In this document: piece after piece, positions 46,421-55,260 of the stretch
Layout: each line of letters starts with the position of its first letter
How positions within the stretch are numbered: the stretch's first letter is position 1
Assembly (NCBI RefSeq): GCF_009911265.1
Contig: NZ_QXXA01000015.1
Coordinates: 1-64,000 of the forward strand
Length of the DNA: 64,000 nt
Origin: Senegalia massiliensis
GTDB taxonomy: Bacteria > Bacillota > Clostridia > Tissierellales > SIT17
Reading direction: 5' to 3'
Program-made: the position numbers and the translations under genes
Notes under the pieces: generated by a model
What the model saw: the letters and a program-made list of their open reading frames with translations, nothing else
The model's database searches: none
What the model was told of the DNA's origin: nothing

Positions 46421-47206
46421 ATGTTTACGATAAAAGAATATGTAAAACCGAATACAATAAATGAAGCTTATGAAATATTAATTTCCAAAAAAAACAATAC
46501 AGTTATAGGAGGTAGTGCTTTCCTAAAGATGGGCTCAAAGAAAATAGGTACTGCTATTGATTTATCTAATCTTAATTTAAATTATATAAAAGACAAAGAA
46601 GGATATATAGAAATAGGAGCATATACTACACTTCGAGACTTAGAAACTAATCAACTTCTAAAAGAAAACTTTAAAGGAGTAATACCAAACTCTGTTAAAA
46701 ATATAGTAGGAGTTCAATTTAGAAATATTGCTAATATAGGGGCTTCAGTTTTTTCTAAATATGGATTTTCAGATATAATAACTGCTCTTTTAGCATTAGA
46801 TACAGAAGTTGAATTAGCTAAAACTGGAAGAATAAAATTAGATGAGTTTTTAAATAGCTCTTATGAAAAAGATATATTAACTAAAATATTTATAAAGAAA
46901 AATCAAAGAGTAGCAGTTTACAAAGACTTAAGAAATTCTGTAAGTGACTATCCAATATTAAATGTTTCAGTTTCAAGACTTGAAGATAATTTTAAAATAT
47001 GTGTAGGAGCAAGACCTAATCGAGCTAAAATTGCTTTTAAAGCTTCTAGAGAACTATCTAATAGTAAAGAGGTTACAGATTTAGATTATTATGCAAACAT
47101 TGCAAGTGATGAATTAAATTTTGGTACAAATGATAGAGCATCTAAAGATTATAGAAAAGCAATATCTAAGATTCTTATTAAAAGAGCTATAAAGGAGTTA
47201 TTATAA
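46421..47206 (+). CDS. xdhB: Xanthine dehydrogenase-type FAD-binding subunit
   Basis: 261 residues, CO dehydrogenase flavoprotein/XdhB family. FAD contacts are visible in NTVIGGSAFLKMGSK near residue 28 and in VGVQFRNIANIGASVFSKYG near 95, the usual GGN(I/V)A-like site. It carries electrons between the FAD and the iron-sulfur subunit. First gene after the riboswitch terminator; the stop codon overlaps the start of the [2Fe-2S] subunit. Shorter than many XdhB (about 290), mainly at the C-terminus. Confidence 0.88.
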   Translation: MFTIKEYVKPNTINEAYEILISKKNNTVIGGSAFLKMGSKKIGTAIDLSNLNLNYIKDKEGYIEIGAYTTLRDLETNQLLKENFKGVIPNSVKNIVGVQFRNIANIGASVFSKYGFSDIITALLALDTEVELAKTGRIKLDEFLNSSYEKDILTKIFIKKNQRVAVYKDLRNSVSDYPILNVSVSRLEDNFKICVGARPNRAKIAFKASRELSNSKEVTDLDYYANIASDELNFGTNDRASKDYRKAISKILIKRAIKELL

Positions 47207-47655
47207 TGAAAATAACAATAATTTTAAATGGCAAAAAAATATATATAGAAGTAAAAAATAATGAGTATTTAGTAGATACCTTAAGAAAAATTGGCTTATC
47301 AAGTGTTAAAAGAGGGTGTGACACTTCTAATTGTGGTTTATGTACAATATGGCTTGATAATAAACCTGTTTTATCATGTTCAGTTCTTTCTATTAAAGCT
47401 GATGGATTAAATATTACTACCATGGAAGGACTTGAAAAAGAGGCAGAGGAATTTGCTAAGATACTTGTTTCTGAAGGGTCAGATCAATGCGGATATTGTA
47501 GTCCAGGATTTATTCTTACAGTATTAGCTATGAAAAATGAATTAGAAAATCCTACAGAAGAAGAAATCATTCATTATTTAACGGGTAATTTATGTAGATG
47601 TACTGGATATAAGGGTCAATTAAGAGCAATAAAAAAATATTTGGGGGTAGCATAA
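47206..47655 (+). CDS. xdhC: Xanthine dehydrogenase-type [2Fe-2S] subunit
   Basis: 149 residues. Two [2Fe-2S] sites are complete: the plant-type ferredoxin loop CDTSNCGLC with a later Cys (PVLSC) near residues 44-66, and the helical domain CGYCSPGFIL plus LCRCTGY near 99-135. This is the standard small subunit of three-component molybdenum hydroxylases. The start codon overlaps the stop codon of the FAD subunit gene, and the large subunit begins two bases after its own stop. Confidence 0.94.
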   Translation: MKITIILNGKKIYIEVKNNEYLVDTLRKIGLSSVKRGCDTSNCGLCTIWLDNKPVLSCSVLSIKADGLNITTMEGLEKEAEEFAKILVSEGSDQCGYCSPGFILTVLAMKNELENPTEEEIIHYLTGNLCRCTGYKGQLRAIKKYLGVA

Positions 47656-47656
47656 T

Positions 47657-49933
47657 ATGGGATATGTAGGTGAAAATATACCAAAAATTGATGGAATGGC
47701 TATTACTACAGGAAAGCCAGTGTATACAGATGATTTAGCAGATAAAAATTCTCTTATAATAAAGATATTAAGGAGTCCCCATGCCTTTGCAAAAATTAAA
47801 AATTTAGATATAAAAAGAGCTGAAAAATTAGAAGGAGTAGAATGTATTTTAACATATAAAGATGTACCTAATGTTAGATTTACTTTGGCAGGACAATCCT
47901 ATCCTGAACCTTCTCCTTATGATAGATTAATTTTAGACGATATAGTAAGATATGTTGGAGATGAAGTTGCAATAATTGCTGCAACAGATGAAGAAATAGC
48001 AGAAAAAGCAATTAAGTTAATAAAAGTTGAATATGAAGTTTTTGATCCAGTATTAGATTTTGAAAAAGCAATAGATAATAAATCAATTATTCATACAGAA
48101 GATAACTTATATTGCAATTTTGATATAGGAATGAAACAGAAAAAAAATATAGTAACAACTAAAAACCTTGAAATTGGTGATGTGGAAAAGGAACTGGAAA
48201 AATGTGATGTAGTTGTAGAAGAAACTGTGTGTACCCAAGCACAAGCACACAGTATGATGGAAACATATAGAGCATATAGCTATTTAGATCATACTGGTAG
48301 ACTTGTAGTAGTAAGTTCTACTCAGATACCTTTTCATATTAAGAGACAAATTTCACGAGCGTTAGAGTTACCATCTAGTAAAGTAAGAGTAATAAAACCT
48401 AGAATAGGCGGAGGATTTGGTGGAAAACAAACAGGGGCAGTTGAAATATTTGCAGCTATTGTAACTATGAAAACTAAAAAACCGGCTAAAATTATTCTTT
48501 CAAGAAAAGAGACATTTACTGCGACAAATAGTCGTCATCCTATGAAAATAAAGGTAAAACTAGGTGCAGATAAAGAGGGCTTTATAAAAGCTATAGATAT
48601 TTATGGATTATCTGATACTGGGGCATATGGAGAGCATGCTCCCACAACATTTAATCTTGTAGGAGATAAAACACTACCATTATATAATAAGACAAATGCA
48701 GTTAGATTTAGAGGAGAAGTAGTGTATACAAATAAAATGTCGTCAGGAGCATTTAGAGGGTATGGTGCTACACAAGGAACTTTTGCAGTGGAAACAGCTA
48801 TAAATAAATTATCTAAAAAAATAAATATAGACCCTACTTTAATTAGATTAAAAAATTTAATTAGAGAAGGAGAAACTTCTTTATTACATGAAGATGAAAA
48901 ATTGGGTAGTTCTACACTTCATAAATGTATAGAAAGAGGAAAAGACTTAATAGGATGGGATGAGAAGTACCCATTTAAAAACATTTCAGATACAAAGGTA
49001 AGAGGTGTAGGTATGGCAGTAACCATGCAAGGATCTGGTATAGCTAATATTGATACTGCTTCAGCTGAAATTAGATTAAATGAGGATGGTAAATATACCC
49101 TTTTAATAGGATCAACAGATATGGGAACAGGTAGTGACACTATTTTAACCCAAATGGCTGCAGAAACCTTAAATACTAATGTGGAAAATATCATAGTAAA
49201 TGCATCAGATACTGATTTATCTCCCTATGATCCAGGATCTTATGCTTCAAGCACAACTTATGTAACAGGGATGGCTGTAGTAAAAGCAGGTAAAGATTTA
49301 AAAAAGAAAATTTTAGAAAGTGGAGCCAAGCATTTAGAATGTAAACTAGAAAAAGTAGAATTTGATGGCACGAGTGTATTTCATGTAGATAATGATAAAA
49401 ACATAAGTTTAACTAAGTTAGCAGAACTTCAAATATTAGGATTTGGAGGCAGAAAACAATTAGTAGGTCATGCTACTCATGGAAGTGATATTTCTCCTCC
49501 ACCATTTATGTCAGGATTTGCAGAAATAGAAGTTGATAAAGAAACAGGAAAAGTTGAGTTACTTAATTATGTAGCTGTAATAGATTGTGGAAAGGTTATA
49601 AACCCAAAACTTGCAACTATTCAAGCAGAAGGTGGTATAGTTCAAGGTATAGGTCTAGCACTTTTTGAAGAAGTAAAATACACTAAAAATGGAAAACTTT
49701 CTACAGATAGTTTTATGCAATATAAAATTCCTACAAGAAAGGATTTTGGAAATATTAAAGTAGAGTTTGAAGAAAGTTATGAACCAACAGGACCATTTGG
49801 AGCAAAATCAATTGGTGAAGTTGTAATAAATACTCCAGCACCTGCTATTGTAGATGCAATATATAACGCAGTAGGAGTTAGAATTACAGATTTACCAATT
49901 ACACCTGAAAAAGTTTTTTTAGCTCTCTCTTGA
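47657..49933 (+). CDS. xdhA: Xanthine dehydrogenase-type molybdenum-binding subunit
   Basis: 758 residues, the normal size. Molybdopterin-domain motifs include RIGGGFGGKQ near 251, SSGAFRGYGATQG near 364 and the active-site region GPFGAKSIGEVV near the C-terminus with the catalytic Glu. Such enzymes hydroxylate purines (xanthine, hypoxanthine) or related N-heterocycles. The guanine riboswitch supports a purine substrate. The frame is intact, and no maturation genes for the molybdenum cofactor are in the window. Confidence 0.92.
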   Translation: MGYVGENIPKIDGMAITTGKPVYTDDLADKNSLIIKILRSPHAFAKIKNLDIKRAEKLEGVECILTYKDVPNVRFTLAGQSYPEPSPYDRLILDDIVRYVGDEVAIIAATDEEIAEKAIKLIKVEYEVFDPVLDFEKAIDNKSIIHTEDNLYCNFDIGMKQKKNIVTTKNLEIGDVEKELEKCDVVVEETVCTQAQAHSMMETYRAYSYLDHTGRLVVVSSTQIPFHIKRQISRALELPSSKVRVIKPRIGGGFGGKQTGAVEIFAAIVTMKTKKPAKIILSRKETFTATNSRHPMKIKVKLGADKEGFIKAIDIYGLSDTGAYGEHAPTTFNLVGDKTLPLYNKTNAVRFRGEVVYTNKMSSGAFRGYGATQGTFAVETAINKLSKKINIDPTLIRLKNLIREGETSLLHEDEKLGSSTLHKCIERGKDLIGWDEKYPFKNISDTKVRGVGMAVTMQGSGIANIDTASAEIRLNEDGKYTLLIGSTDMGTGSDTILTQMAAETLNTNVENIIVNASDTDLSPYDPGSYASSTTYVTGMAVVKAGKDLKKKILESGAKHLECKLEKVEFDGTSVFHVDNDKNISLTKLAELQILGFGGRKQLVGHATHGSDISPPPFMSGFAEIEVDKETGKVELLNYVAVIDCGKVINPKLATIQAEGGIVQGIGLALFEEVKYTKNGKLSTDSFMQYKIPTRKDFGNIKVEFEESYEPTGPFGAKSIGEVVINTPAPAIVDAIYNAVGVRITDLPITPEKVFLALS

Positions 49934-49981
49934 TGGGTATATTATAGTTAATAAATAAAAATTAAAGGTGGAGAGTTTATA

Positions 49982-50761
49982 GTGATAGATTTGGAGAGCA
50001 TTATAAATGAGGATAAATTAAAATATAGTTTATATGTTGAAGATCTAAAAACAAATAAAATTATATTTGATATTAACTCAGATGCAGAAGTCACTTCTGC
50101 AAGCATGATAAAGATATTTATAATGGCAGAAGCTTATAGTCAAATATCTAAAGATGAATTTATGAGTCAAAAAATAGTTAATATTGATAGAGATAATATA
50201 GTGGGTGGAAGTCTTATAAAAAACTTATCAAATTATTGTTACTCTATAAAAGATCTAATTTTTTTAATGATGAATTTAAGTGATAATACAGCTACAAATC
50301 AACTTGTTGATATATTGAGAATTGAAAACATTAATAAGTTTATAAATGAAGAAGGACTTAAAAATACTGTGATTAATAGAAAAATGATGGATTTTGAAAG
50401 GAAAAAACAAGGCTTTGATAACATAACATCAGCAAGTGATGTTGCACATATATTAAAGAAAATATATTATAAAGATTTAATTGATACAGATGCATCAGTT
50501 AATATGATGAATATAATGAAAAAGCAAATGGATAATAGAATGATGGCTAGAAATATTGATAAGTCTAATACAAAAATTCATCATAAAACTGGAAATATAC
50601 CATATACAAATCATGATGCTGGGATTGTAATATTTAAAGATGTTGAGTATTTATTTGTTATGTTAACTTGGGACGGAGTAGACAATATATATGGCAGAAA
50701 AGTTATAGGAGAAGTATCAGAAAAAATATATAATGATTTTTTAAAAAGCTATGGATATTAA
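49982..50761 (+). CDS. Class A beta-lactamase-like serine hydrolase
   Basis: 259 residues without a signal peptide. The three penicillin-binding motifs are present: SxxK as SMIK (SASMIKIFIM near residue 39-42), SDN (LSDNTATNQL near 100), and KTG (HHKTGNIPYTN near 203). Start GTG 49982 follows AAAGGTGGAGAG. The absence of an export signal and the genomic place after xdh argue for an intracellular hydrolase or esterase rather than antibiotic resistance, but a true beta-lactamase cannot be excluded by eye. Confidence 0.85.
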   Translation: MIDLESIINEDKLKYSLYVEDLKTNKIIFDINSDAEVTSASMIKIFIMAEAYSQISKDEFMSQKIVNIDRDNIVGGSLIKNLSNYCYSIKDLIFLMMNLSDNTATNQLVDILRIENINKFINEEGLKNTVINRKMMDFERKKQGFDNITSASDVAHILKKIYYKDLIDTDASVNMMNIMKKQMDNRMMARNIDKSNTKIHHKTGNIPYTNHDAGIVIFKDVEYLFVMLTWDGVDNIYGRKVIGEVSEKIYNDFLKSYGY

Positions 50762-51355
50762 TATCTATTTGAAAATCTTTTTTACTTAAGGACCAAATAT
50801 AATGAGCTATTTGTAAATAACTTACTATATGTTATAATTTTCAATATAGATAAGGGGCTAAGGCTACTTAGTAATAGTCAAAATAAAATTTGATTTATAC
50901 GCTACTTCATGCTTTTTAGCAGTCTAGAAGACAGATGGCTTGTTAACTTTACTATTTTTAAATTTGCTTGATTCTTTTACAGAAGGATCAAACTAAGATA
51001 TGCAAAAAAATGTTTATGATTTTTAAATACTAAAAAATCATAAATCTCGCATATTAGTGTAACAGTAGAAATAAAACCGACGCCTTTTGATTGTATCAAT
51101 TAAATGTATCTGCTTAATAAATTCACAATCTTCATATGTTAAAGTGAAGCTTTTGGTATTAGCTAACATAGAGTTTATTATATGCAGCGCTAGCACCAAC
51201 ATAAGAGTATCCATTTTAACAGTGAGCACACAACCTAGCATATGACTGAGGTATACCGAAAACTGATCCCAACCAGCCAACTCATAAATTCTTCACTGAA
51301 TAAAAGAAAAGATGTAAATTTGTATTACAAATATATTGTACTAGGAGGTGGTAAT
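50762..51355. other. Gene-poor stretch with remnants and a hairpin
   Basis: About 590 bases with no supportable gene. A structured palindromic stretch lies at 50998-51054 (TTTATGATTTTT with AAAAATCATAAA, flanked by TATGC and GCATA). From there to about 51300 the base composition rises and a minus-strand frame of 80 codons (51280-51038) is open, but it lacks a ribosome site and similarity that could be recognised. Probably debris of an insertion next to the transferred tetR. Confidence 0.45.
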
Positions 51356-51925
51356 TTGGCACAGCAATATACCAGAAAAATGATTCGCGATGTATTCATC
51401 AAGATGCTTAATGAGCGTTCACTTAATAAAATCACAGTTAAGGATATTGTTAGAGCATGTGGGGTCAATAGAAATACTTTTTATTATTATTACACAGATG
51501 TATATGCAATTCTGTCAGAAATCTTCCAAACAGAACTTCAGGCAGCTATTGATGAATATAATGATACACTCTCTTGGGAAGAGGGCTTTCTTGTGGCTAC
51601 TAAGTTTGCTTCAGAAAATAGAAAGGCAATTTATCATGTATATGATTCCATGCAGAGAGAAGAATTAGAGAACTATATATACAATGTATCAGGAACTGTC
51701 ATGATCCGATATGTTGAAAAAGTAAGCGATGGTATCTCAGCCTCTTCGGGAGACAAAAAACTGATTGCTTCCTTTTATCAGTGTGCCCTCACTGAAATGG
51801 TACTACGCTGGATTGCTTCCAGAATGAAGGAAGACCCTGATACTATCATCAGACGAATCGGGCAGCTTTTTGATGGCAATATTGCCCTATCCCTTAAGAG
51901 AAGTGCTAGTTTAAATGATGTCTGA
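51356..51925 (+). CDS. TetR/AcrR-family regulator, probable controller of oleate hydratase
   Basis: 189 residues from TTG 51356, five bases after AGGAGGTG at 51343-51350; the longer frame back to 51242 starts inside unconnected sequence. TetR helix-turn-helix: LNKITVKDIVRACGVNRNTF, then YYYYTDVYAILSEIF. The C-terminal domain ends in the pattern CALTEMVLRWIASRMKEDPD. Codon use is visibly different from neighbours (more CGC, GGC, CTG), suggesting recent acquisition. It is followed by a terminator, a perfect 57-nt palindrome and oleate hydratase, which may be its target. Confidence 0.9.
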   Translation: MAQQYTRKMIRDVFIKMLNERSLNKITVKDIVRACGVNRNTFYYYYTDVYAILSEIFQTELQAAIDEYNDTLSWEEGFLVATKFASENRKAIYHVYDSMQREELENYIYNVSGTVMIRYVEKVSDGISASSGDKKLIASFYQCALTEMVLRWIASRMKEDPDTIIRRIGQLFDGNIALSLKRSASLNDV

Positions 51926-51965
51926 TAAAAAAGGAATCTTCTATTGCTTTTTTATCAGACATTTT
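51919..51965 (+). terminator. Terminator after tetR
   Basis: TGTCTGATAAAAAAG (starting before the tetR stop codon) pairs over 15 bp with CTTTTTTATCAGACA, 13-nt loop, then TTTT. Confidence 0.85.
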
Positions 51966-51993
51966 AATCTTAATTCCTAAAAATTGACAAAAG

Positions 51994-52050
51994 ATTAGAC
52001 AAATTAACTGTGGTGTTCGAAATTCGAACACCACAGTTAATTTGTCTAAT
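51994..52050. repeat. Perfect 57-nt palindrome (28-bp arms, 1-nt centre)
   Basis: Arms run 51994-52021 and 52023-52050 with a single A at 52022. The core GTGGTGTTCGAA is much richer in G+C than surroundings. TTGACA at 51984-51989 lies just before it. It could be a second terminator, an operator for the adjacent TetR protein, or the scar of a mobile element. No matching T-run follows, so plain termination is less likely. Confidence 0.8.
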
Positions 52051-52128
52051 GAAAAAGAAATAAAAAAGCGATATTATAAGTTTAAATAAATATTACAAAC
52101 TTAAAGGAGGGTTTATTGCATTATTATG

Positions 52129-52157
52129 TTGACACACTAATAGAGTGAATATAGAAA
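52129..52157 (+). promoter_or_regulatory. Candidate promoter of oleate hydratase
   Basis: Perfect TTGACA at 52129-52134, 17-nt spacer, TAGAAA at 52152-52157. A TATAAT-like box also occurs a little later (about 52166-52171), so the exact start is open. Confidence 0.5.
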
Positions 52158-52219
52158 AACTCTAAATATAATAGTTGGATTTAGAAGACTGTAAAAAATT
52201 AAGAAAGAGGGAGATAGTA

Positions 52220-54013
52220 ATGGAATTAAAAACACATGATGATAGACTTACTCTTACAAATGGAAGTTATCATGCTTTAGTAAATGCAAGAAAGCCTAAA
52301 GGAATTAAAGATAAAAAAGCTTATTTAATCGGTACAGGAATTGGAGCTTTAGCTGCTGGTTGTTTTTTAATTCGTGATGCTCACATGGATGGCAGCAAGA
52401 TTACCTTCTTAGAGCAATTAGACATTCCTGGTGGATCTTTGGACGGAGAGGTTCGTCAAAATATGGATTATGTAGCACGTGGAGGACGTGAAATGGGTCA
52501 CCATTTTGAGGTTTTATGGAGCTTATTTAGTTCATTACCATCTACAGAAGATCCTAATATGACTATTTTAGATCATTTTTATTATACAAACTACGATGAT
52601 CCAAACTTTAGCAATTGTCGTATTACTAAAAACAAAGGTGAGCGTTACGACAATGGAAAATTTAATTTGGGTCAAGACTTGGCAAAAGAATTAGCTGCTT
52701 TTGTAAATATAACAGATGAAGAACTTGAAGATAAATCTATTGAAGATGTTTTTTCAGAAGAACTTTTAAATACTGATTTCTGGACATATTGGAGAACAAT
52801 GTTTGCTTTTGAAAATTGGCATAGTGCTTTAGAGATGAAATTATATATGAATCGTTTCATTCACCATGTTGGGGGATTACCAACTCTTTCAGCTTTACAA
52901 TTTTCACGACATGATCAATTCACTTCATTTGTAAAACCTATGGTTAAATATTTAGAGGACCATGGTGCTAAATTTGAATATGGAGTTAATGTTGACAATG
53001 TTGAGTTCTCAATCTCAGATGATAAAAAGGTTGCAAAGAGAATAGTTGCAACAGATAAAGTTGGAAAGAATATCTCTATTGATTTAACAGAAAATGACTT
53101 AGTATTTATTACTAATGGTTCTATGACTGAAGGTTCGGGATATGGTGATGACAATACGTCTGCACCATTTAATAAAGAGCCAGAAGGATGCTGGAAGCTA
53201 TGGAGAAACATAGCAGCTCAATCAGATGAATTTGGAAGACCAGATAAATTCTGTACAGATACAGAAAAATCTAATTGGGAGTCTTGTACAGTAACTTGTC
53301 ATGATGAACGTGTTCCTGAGTACATTGAAAAGATCACAAAACGCTCACCATATGGAGGGCACACTGTAACAGGTGGAATAGTTACAGCTCTCGACTCTTC
53401 ATGGCTAATGAGCTGGACAATAAACCGTCAAGAACAGTATTATGGACAACCAGAAAAAGACGTTGTTGTTTGGGTATATGGTTTGTTCTCTGATGTTCCT
53501 GGAGATTATATTAAAAAACCTATGAGAGATTGTACTGGTAAGGAAATCACAAAAGAATGGTTATATCATATAGGTGTTCCTACAGATAATATTGAAGAAT
53601 TAGCAAAATCATGTAGTGCAGTTCCTGTTATGATGCCATTTATCACGTCTCAATTTATGCCTCGTGCAGCTGGAGATCGCCCATATGTTGTACCAAAGAA
53701 TTCAGTGAACTTTGCTTTCCTTGGACAATTTGCTGAAACATTGGATGATCCAGGACGTGATACTGTATTTACTATTGAATATTCAGGACGTACAGCTATG
53801 GAAGCAGTATATGTTTTAACTGGAGTTGAAAAAGGAGTTCCAGAGGTATTTGCTTCTAGATATGATATCCGATATTTGTTAAATGCAGGTGTAAGCTTGT
53901 TGGATGGAGAAAAACCAGAACTTGATCTACCACCAATGGCTAAACGTAAGATTTTAAAACAAGTAGCAGGAACAGATATTGAAAAGTTATTAAAAGAATA
54001 TGGAATTATTTAA
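52220..54013 (+). CDS. ohyA: Oleate hydratase (MCRA-family, FAD-dependent)
   Basis: Adds water to the cis-9 double bond of unsaturated fatty acids such as oleate or linoleate to make 10-hydroxy fatty acids, usually a detoxification step. About 597 residues, the full family length. ATG 52220 follows GAGGGAGA; the in-frame upstream extension lacks a site. Rossmann FAD motif LIGTGIGALAAGCFLIRDA near residue 36, FLEQLDIPGGSLDG, the MGHHFEVLWSL segment and the ending FLGQFAETLDDPGRDTVF with EYSGRTAMEAVY are characteristic. Intact, between a TetR regulator and a pseudogene. Confidence 0.97.
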   Translation: MELKTHDDRLTLTNGSYHALVNARKPKGIKDKKAYLIGTGIGALAAGCFLIRDAHMDGSKITFLEQLDIPGGSLDGEVRQNMDYVARGGREMGHHFEVLWSLFSSLPSTEDPNMTILDHFYYTNYDDPNFSNCRITKNKGERYDNGKFNLGQDLAKELAAFVNITDEELEDKSIEDVFSEELLNTDFWTYWRTMFAFENWHSALEMKLYMNRFIHHVGGLPTLSALQFSRHDQFTSFVKPMVKYLEDHGAKFEYGVNVDNVEFSISDDKKVAKRIVATDKVGKNISIDLTENDLVFITNGSMTEGSGYGDDNTSAPFNKEPEGCWKLWRNIAAQSDEFGRPDKFCTDTEKSNWESCTVTCHDERVPEYIEKITKRSPYGGHTVTGGIVTALDSSWLMSWTINRQEQYYGQPEKDVVVWVYGLFSDVPGDYIKKPMRDCTGKEITKEWLYHIGVPTDNIEELAKSCSAVPVMMPFITSQFMPRAAGDRPYVVPKNSVNFAFLGQFAETLDDPGRDTVFTIEYSGRTAMEAVYVLTGVEKGVPEVFASRYDIRYLLNAGVSLLDGEKPELDLPPMAKRKILKQVAGTDIEKLLKEYGII

Positions 54014-54033
54014 AGGTATGAGCATTAGATAAT

Positions 54034-54795
54034 TTGATTAAAATCCCGAATTTAGAAAATTGGGATTTTAATTTATATGTAGATATTATTCATACTATAG
54101 AAGAAATGCAAAGTTGGTATGAAGATGATTTGCGCAAAGAATCCTTAAAATCATCGGAATATGAGAATAATAAAAAAATTGAAGAACAAAAATTGTTTTT
54201 TAAAGCTTTTCGAAAACTTTAAAAGAGGGATGAAATTCCTGTAGATTCTAAGAAAAAGAATGTTTATTATGAAAAATATAAAGATTATGTAAAAGAAGAA
54301 ACAGAAAACAAGGGCAAAAAGATACAAGAAATTGAAAAGTCAATTGAATATGAAAAGTTTTTTCTTCGTTGGGAAAGAAGTGTCAATAGGGAGAGAAATA
54401 ATTATAGTCATTATGGCAGTAATTCAGCTACAAGATATCGGGTTGATTGTATAAAAAATTTAGAGAAAGATTTAGAGTCAATTTTAGAAAATTCTCCAGA
54501 AGCATGAGAATTTTATTATAAACGTCAATTAATAAGCGATATAGAAACCGAACACAAACAGCATTTGATAACTGTCCCTTATGTAGTTAAAGCAAAACAA
54601 AAGGTAATAGATTCATTGAATTTAGGTGTTCCTGTATATATTGTAGGACATTTAGGAAGTGGAAAAATACAGCTATCAACTGAAGCAGCTTTGGATTTTA
54701 CTATTCAAAAATTTGGAGAATTTAATGAAGAAAGGAAACTTTACTATAAAAATATTTTAACTAATGGAAGGAAAAAGGAAATAGAGTCTTTATAG
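54034..54795 (+). pseudogene. Degraded P-loop (AAA-type) ATPase gene
   Basis: One continuous frame is interrupted by TAA at 54220-54222 and TGA at 54505-54507, yet the translation stays sensible across both stops: a charged helical N-terminal part (LENWDFNLYVDIIHTIEE), a long coiled segment, then a P-loop in VYIVGHLGSGKIQLSTEAA where the usual Thr after Lys is now Ile. It ends at TAG/TAA-rich sequence near 54795 without the rest of the AAA domain. Two stops, a damaged Walker A and missing C-terminus show a dead gene. Confidence 0.8.
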
Positions 54796-54926
54796 CTACT
54801 ATTTATATCTGGATCTCATAATTTAACTTAACAAAATCTTTATACTATTCTTAACAGTCTTAATCCTATTTTTATATGAATCTTGATAAAATGAAATTAT
54901 AAAATATATAAGAAGGGATGGTGTAT

Positions 54927-55016
54927 ATGAATTTTATTCAAGTTATTTCTTTAATAACTACAATTGCTTTGCTAATATACTTATTCTTTGTACTGATTAA
55001 GGGGGAAGAACTATGA
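54927..55016 (+). CDS. kdpF: KdpF-like peptide of the potassium-transporting ATPase
   Basis: 29-residue frame MNFIQVISLITTIALLIYLF, then FVLIKGEEL, one membrane helix, with RBS AGAAGGGA before the ATG. Its TGA overlaps the ATG of a kdpA-like frame (ATGA at 55013-55016), the arrangement seen in kdpFABC operons where KdpF stabilises the complex. Because kdpA downstream is only a stub, this gene is probably a non-functional remnant despite being open. Confidence 0.72.
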   Translation: MNFIQVISLITTIALLIYLFFVLIKGEEL

Positions 55017-55201
55017 TTAATATTGTTACTCAAATTTTACTGTACTTGATTGTCTTAGTTATGCTTGGGAAATCATTAGATAAGTACATGGCAAAGGTTT
55101 ATGAAGGAGATAAGGTTTTCTTAAGTCCAGTATTAAATCCCATAGAAAAGCTCATATATAAAATAATTGGAACAAATAATTACAGATTATTTTTTTTATG
55201 A
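55013..55201 (+). pseudogene. kdpA: Truncated kdpA (potassium-transporting ATPase A subunit)
   Basis: The 62-residue product matches the KdpA start: ITQILLYLIVLVMLGKSLDK, then YMAKVYEGDKVF, SPVLNPIEKLIYKIIG, a pattern of first helix, then the conserved Lys-Tyr-Met/Ile-Ala and PxExxxY segment. Full KdpA has about 550 residues; here the frame ends after about 62 in LFFL and the feo promoter region begins, so nearly the whole gene and kdpB, kdpC are missing. Confidence 0.78.
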
Positions 55202-55260
55202 TATAATGAGAATACATTTCAAAAGATATTAATTATAAATATTATATAGGAGGAATTTAT

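Noticed and set aside
49982-50761. Antibiotic resistance beta-lactamase
   Set aside because: SxxK, SDN and KTG motifs are present but there is no signal peptide and no resistance context, so only a general serine hydrolase call is justified.
51038-51280. 80-codon minus-strand frame as a gene
   Set aside because: No ribosome site, no recognisable domain, and it sits in debris next to a transferred regulator; kept only as part of the gap description.
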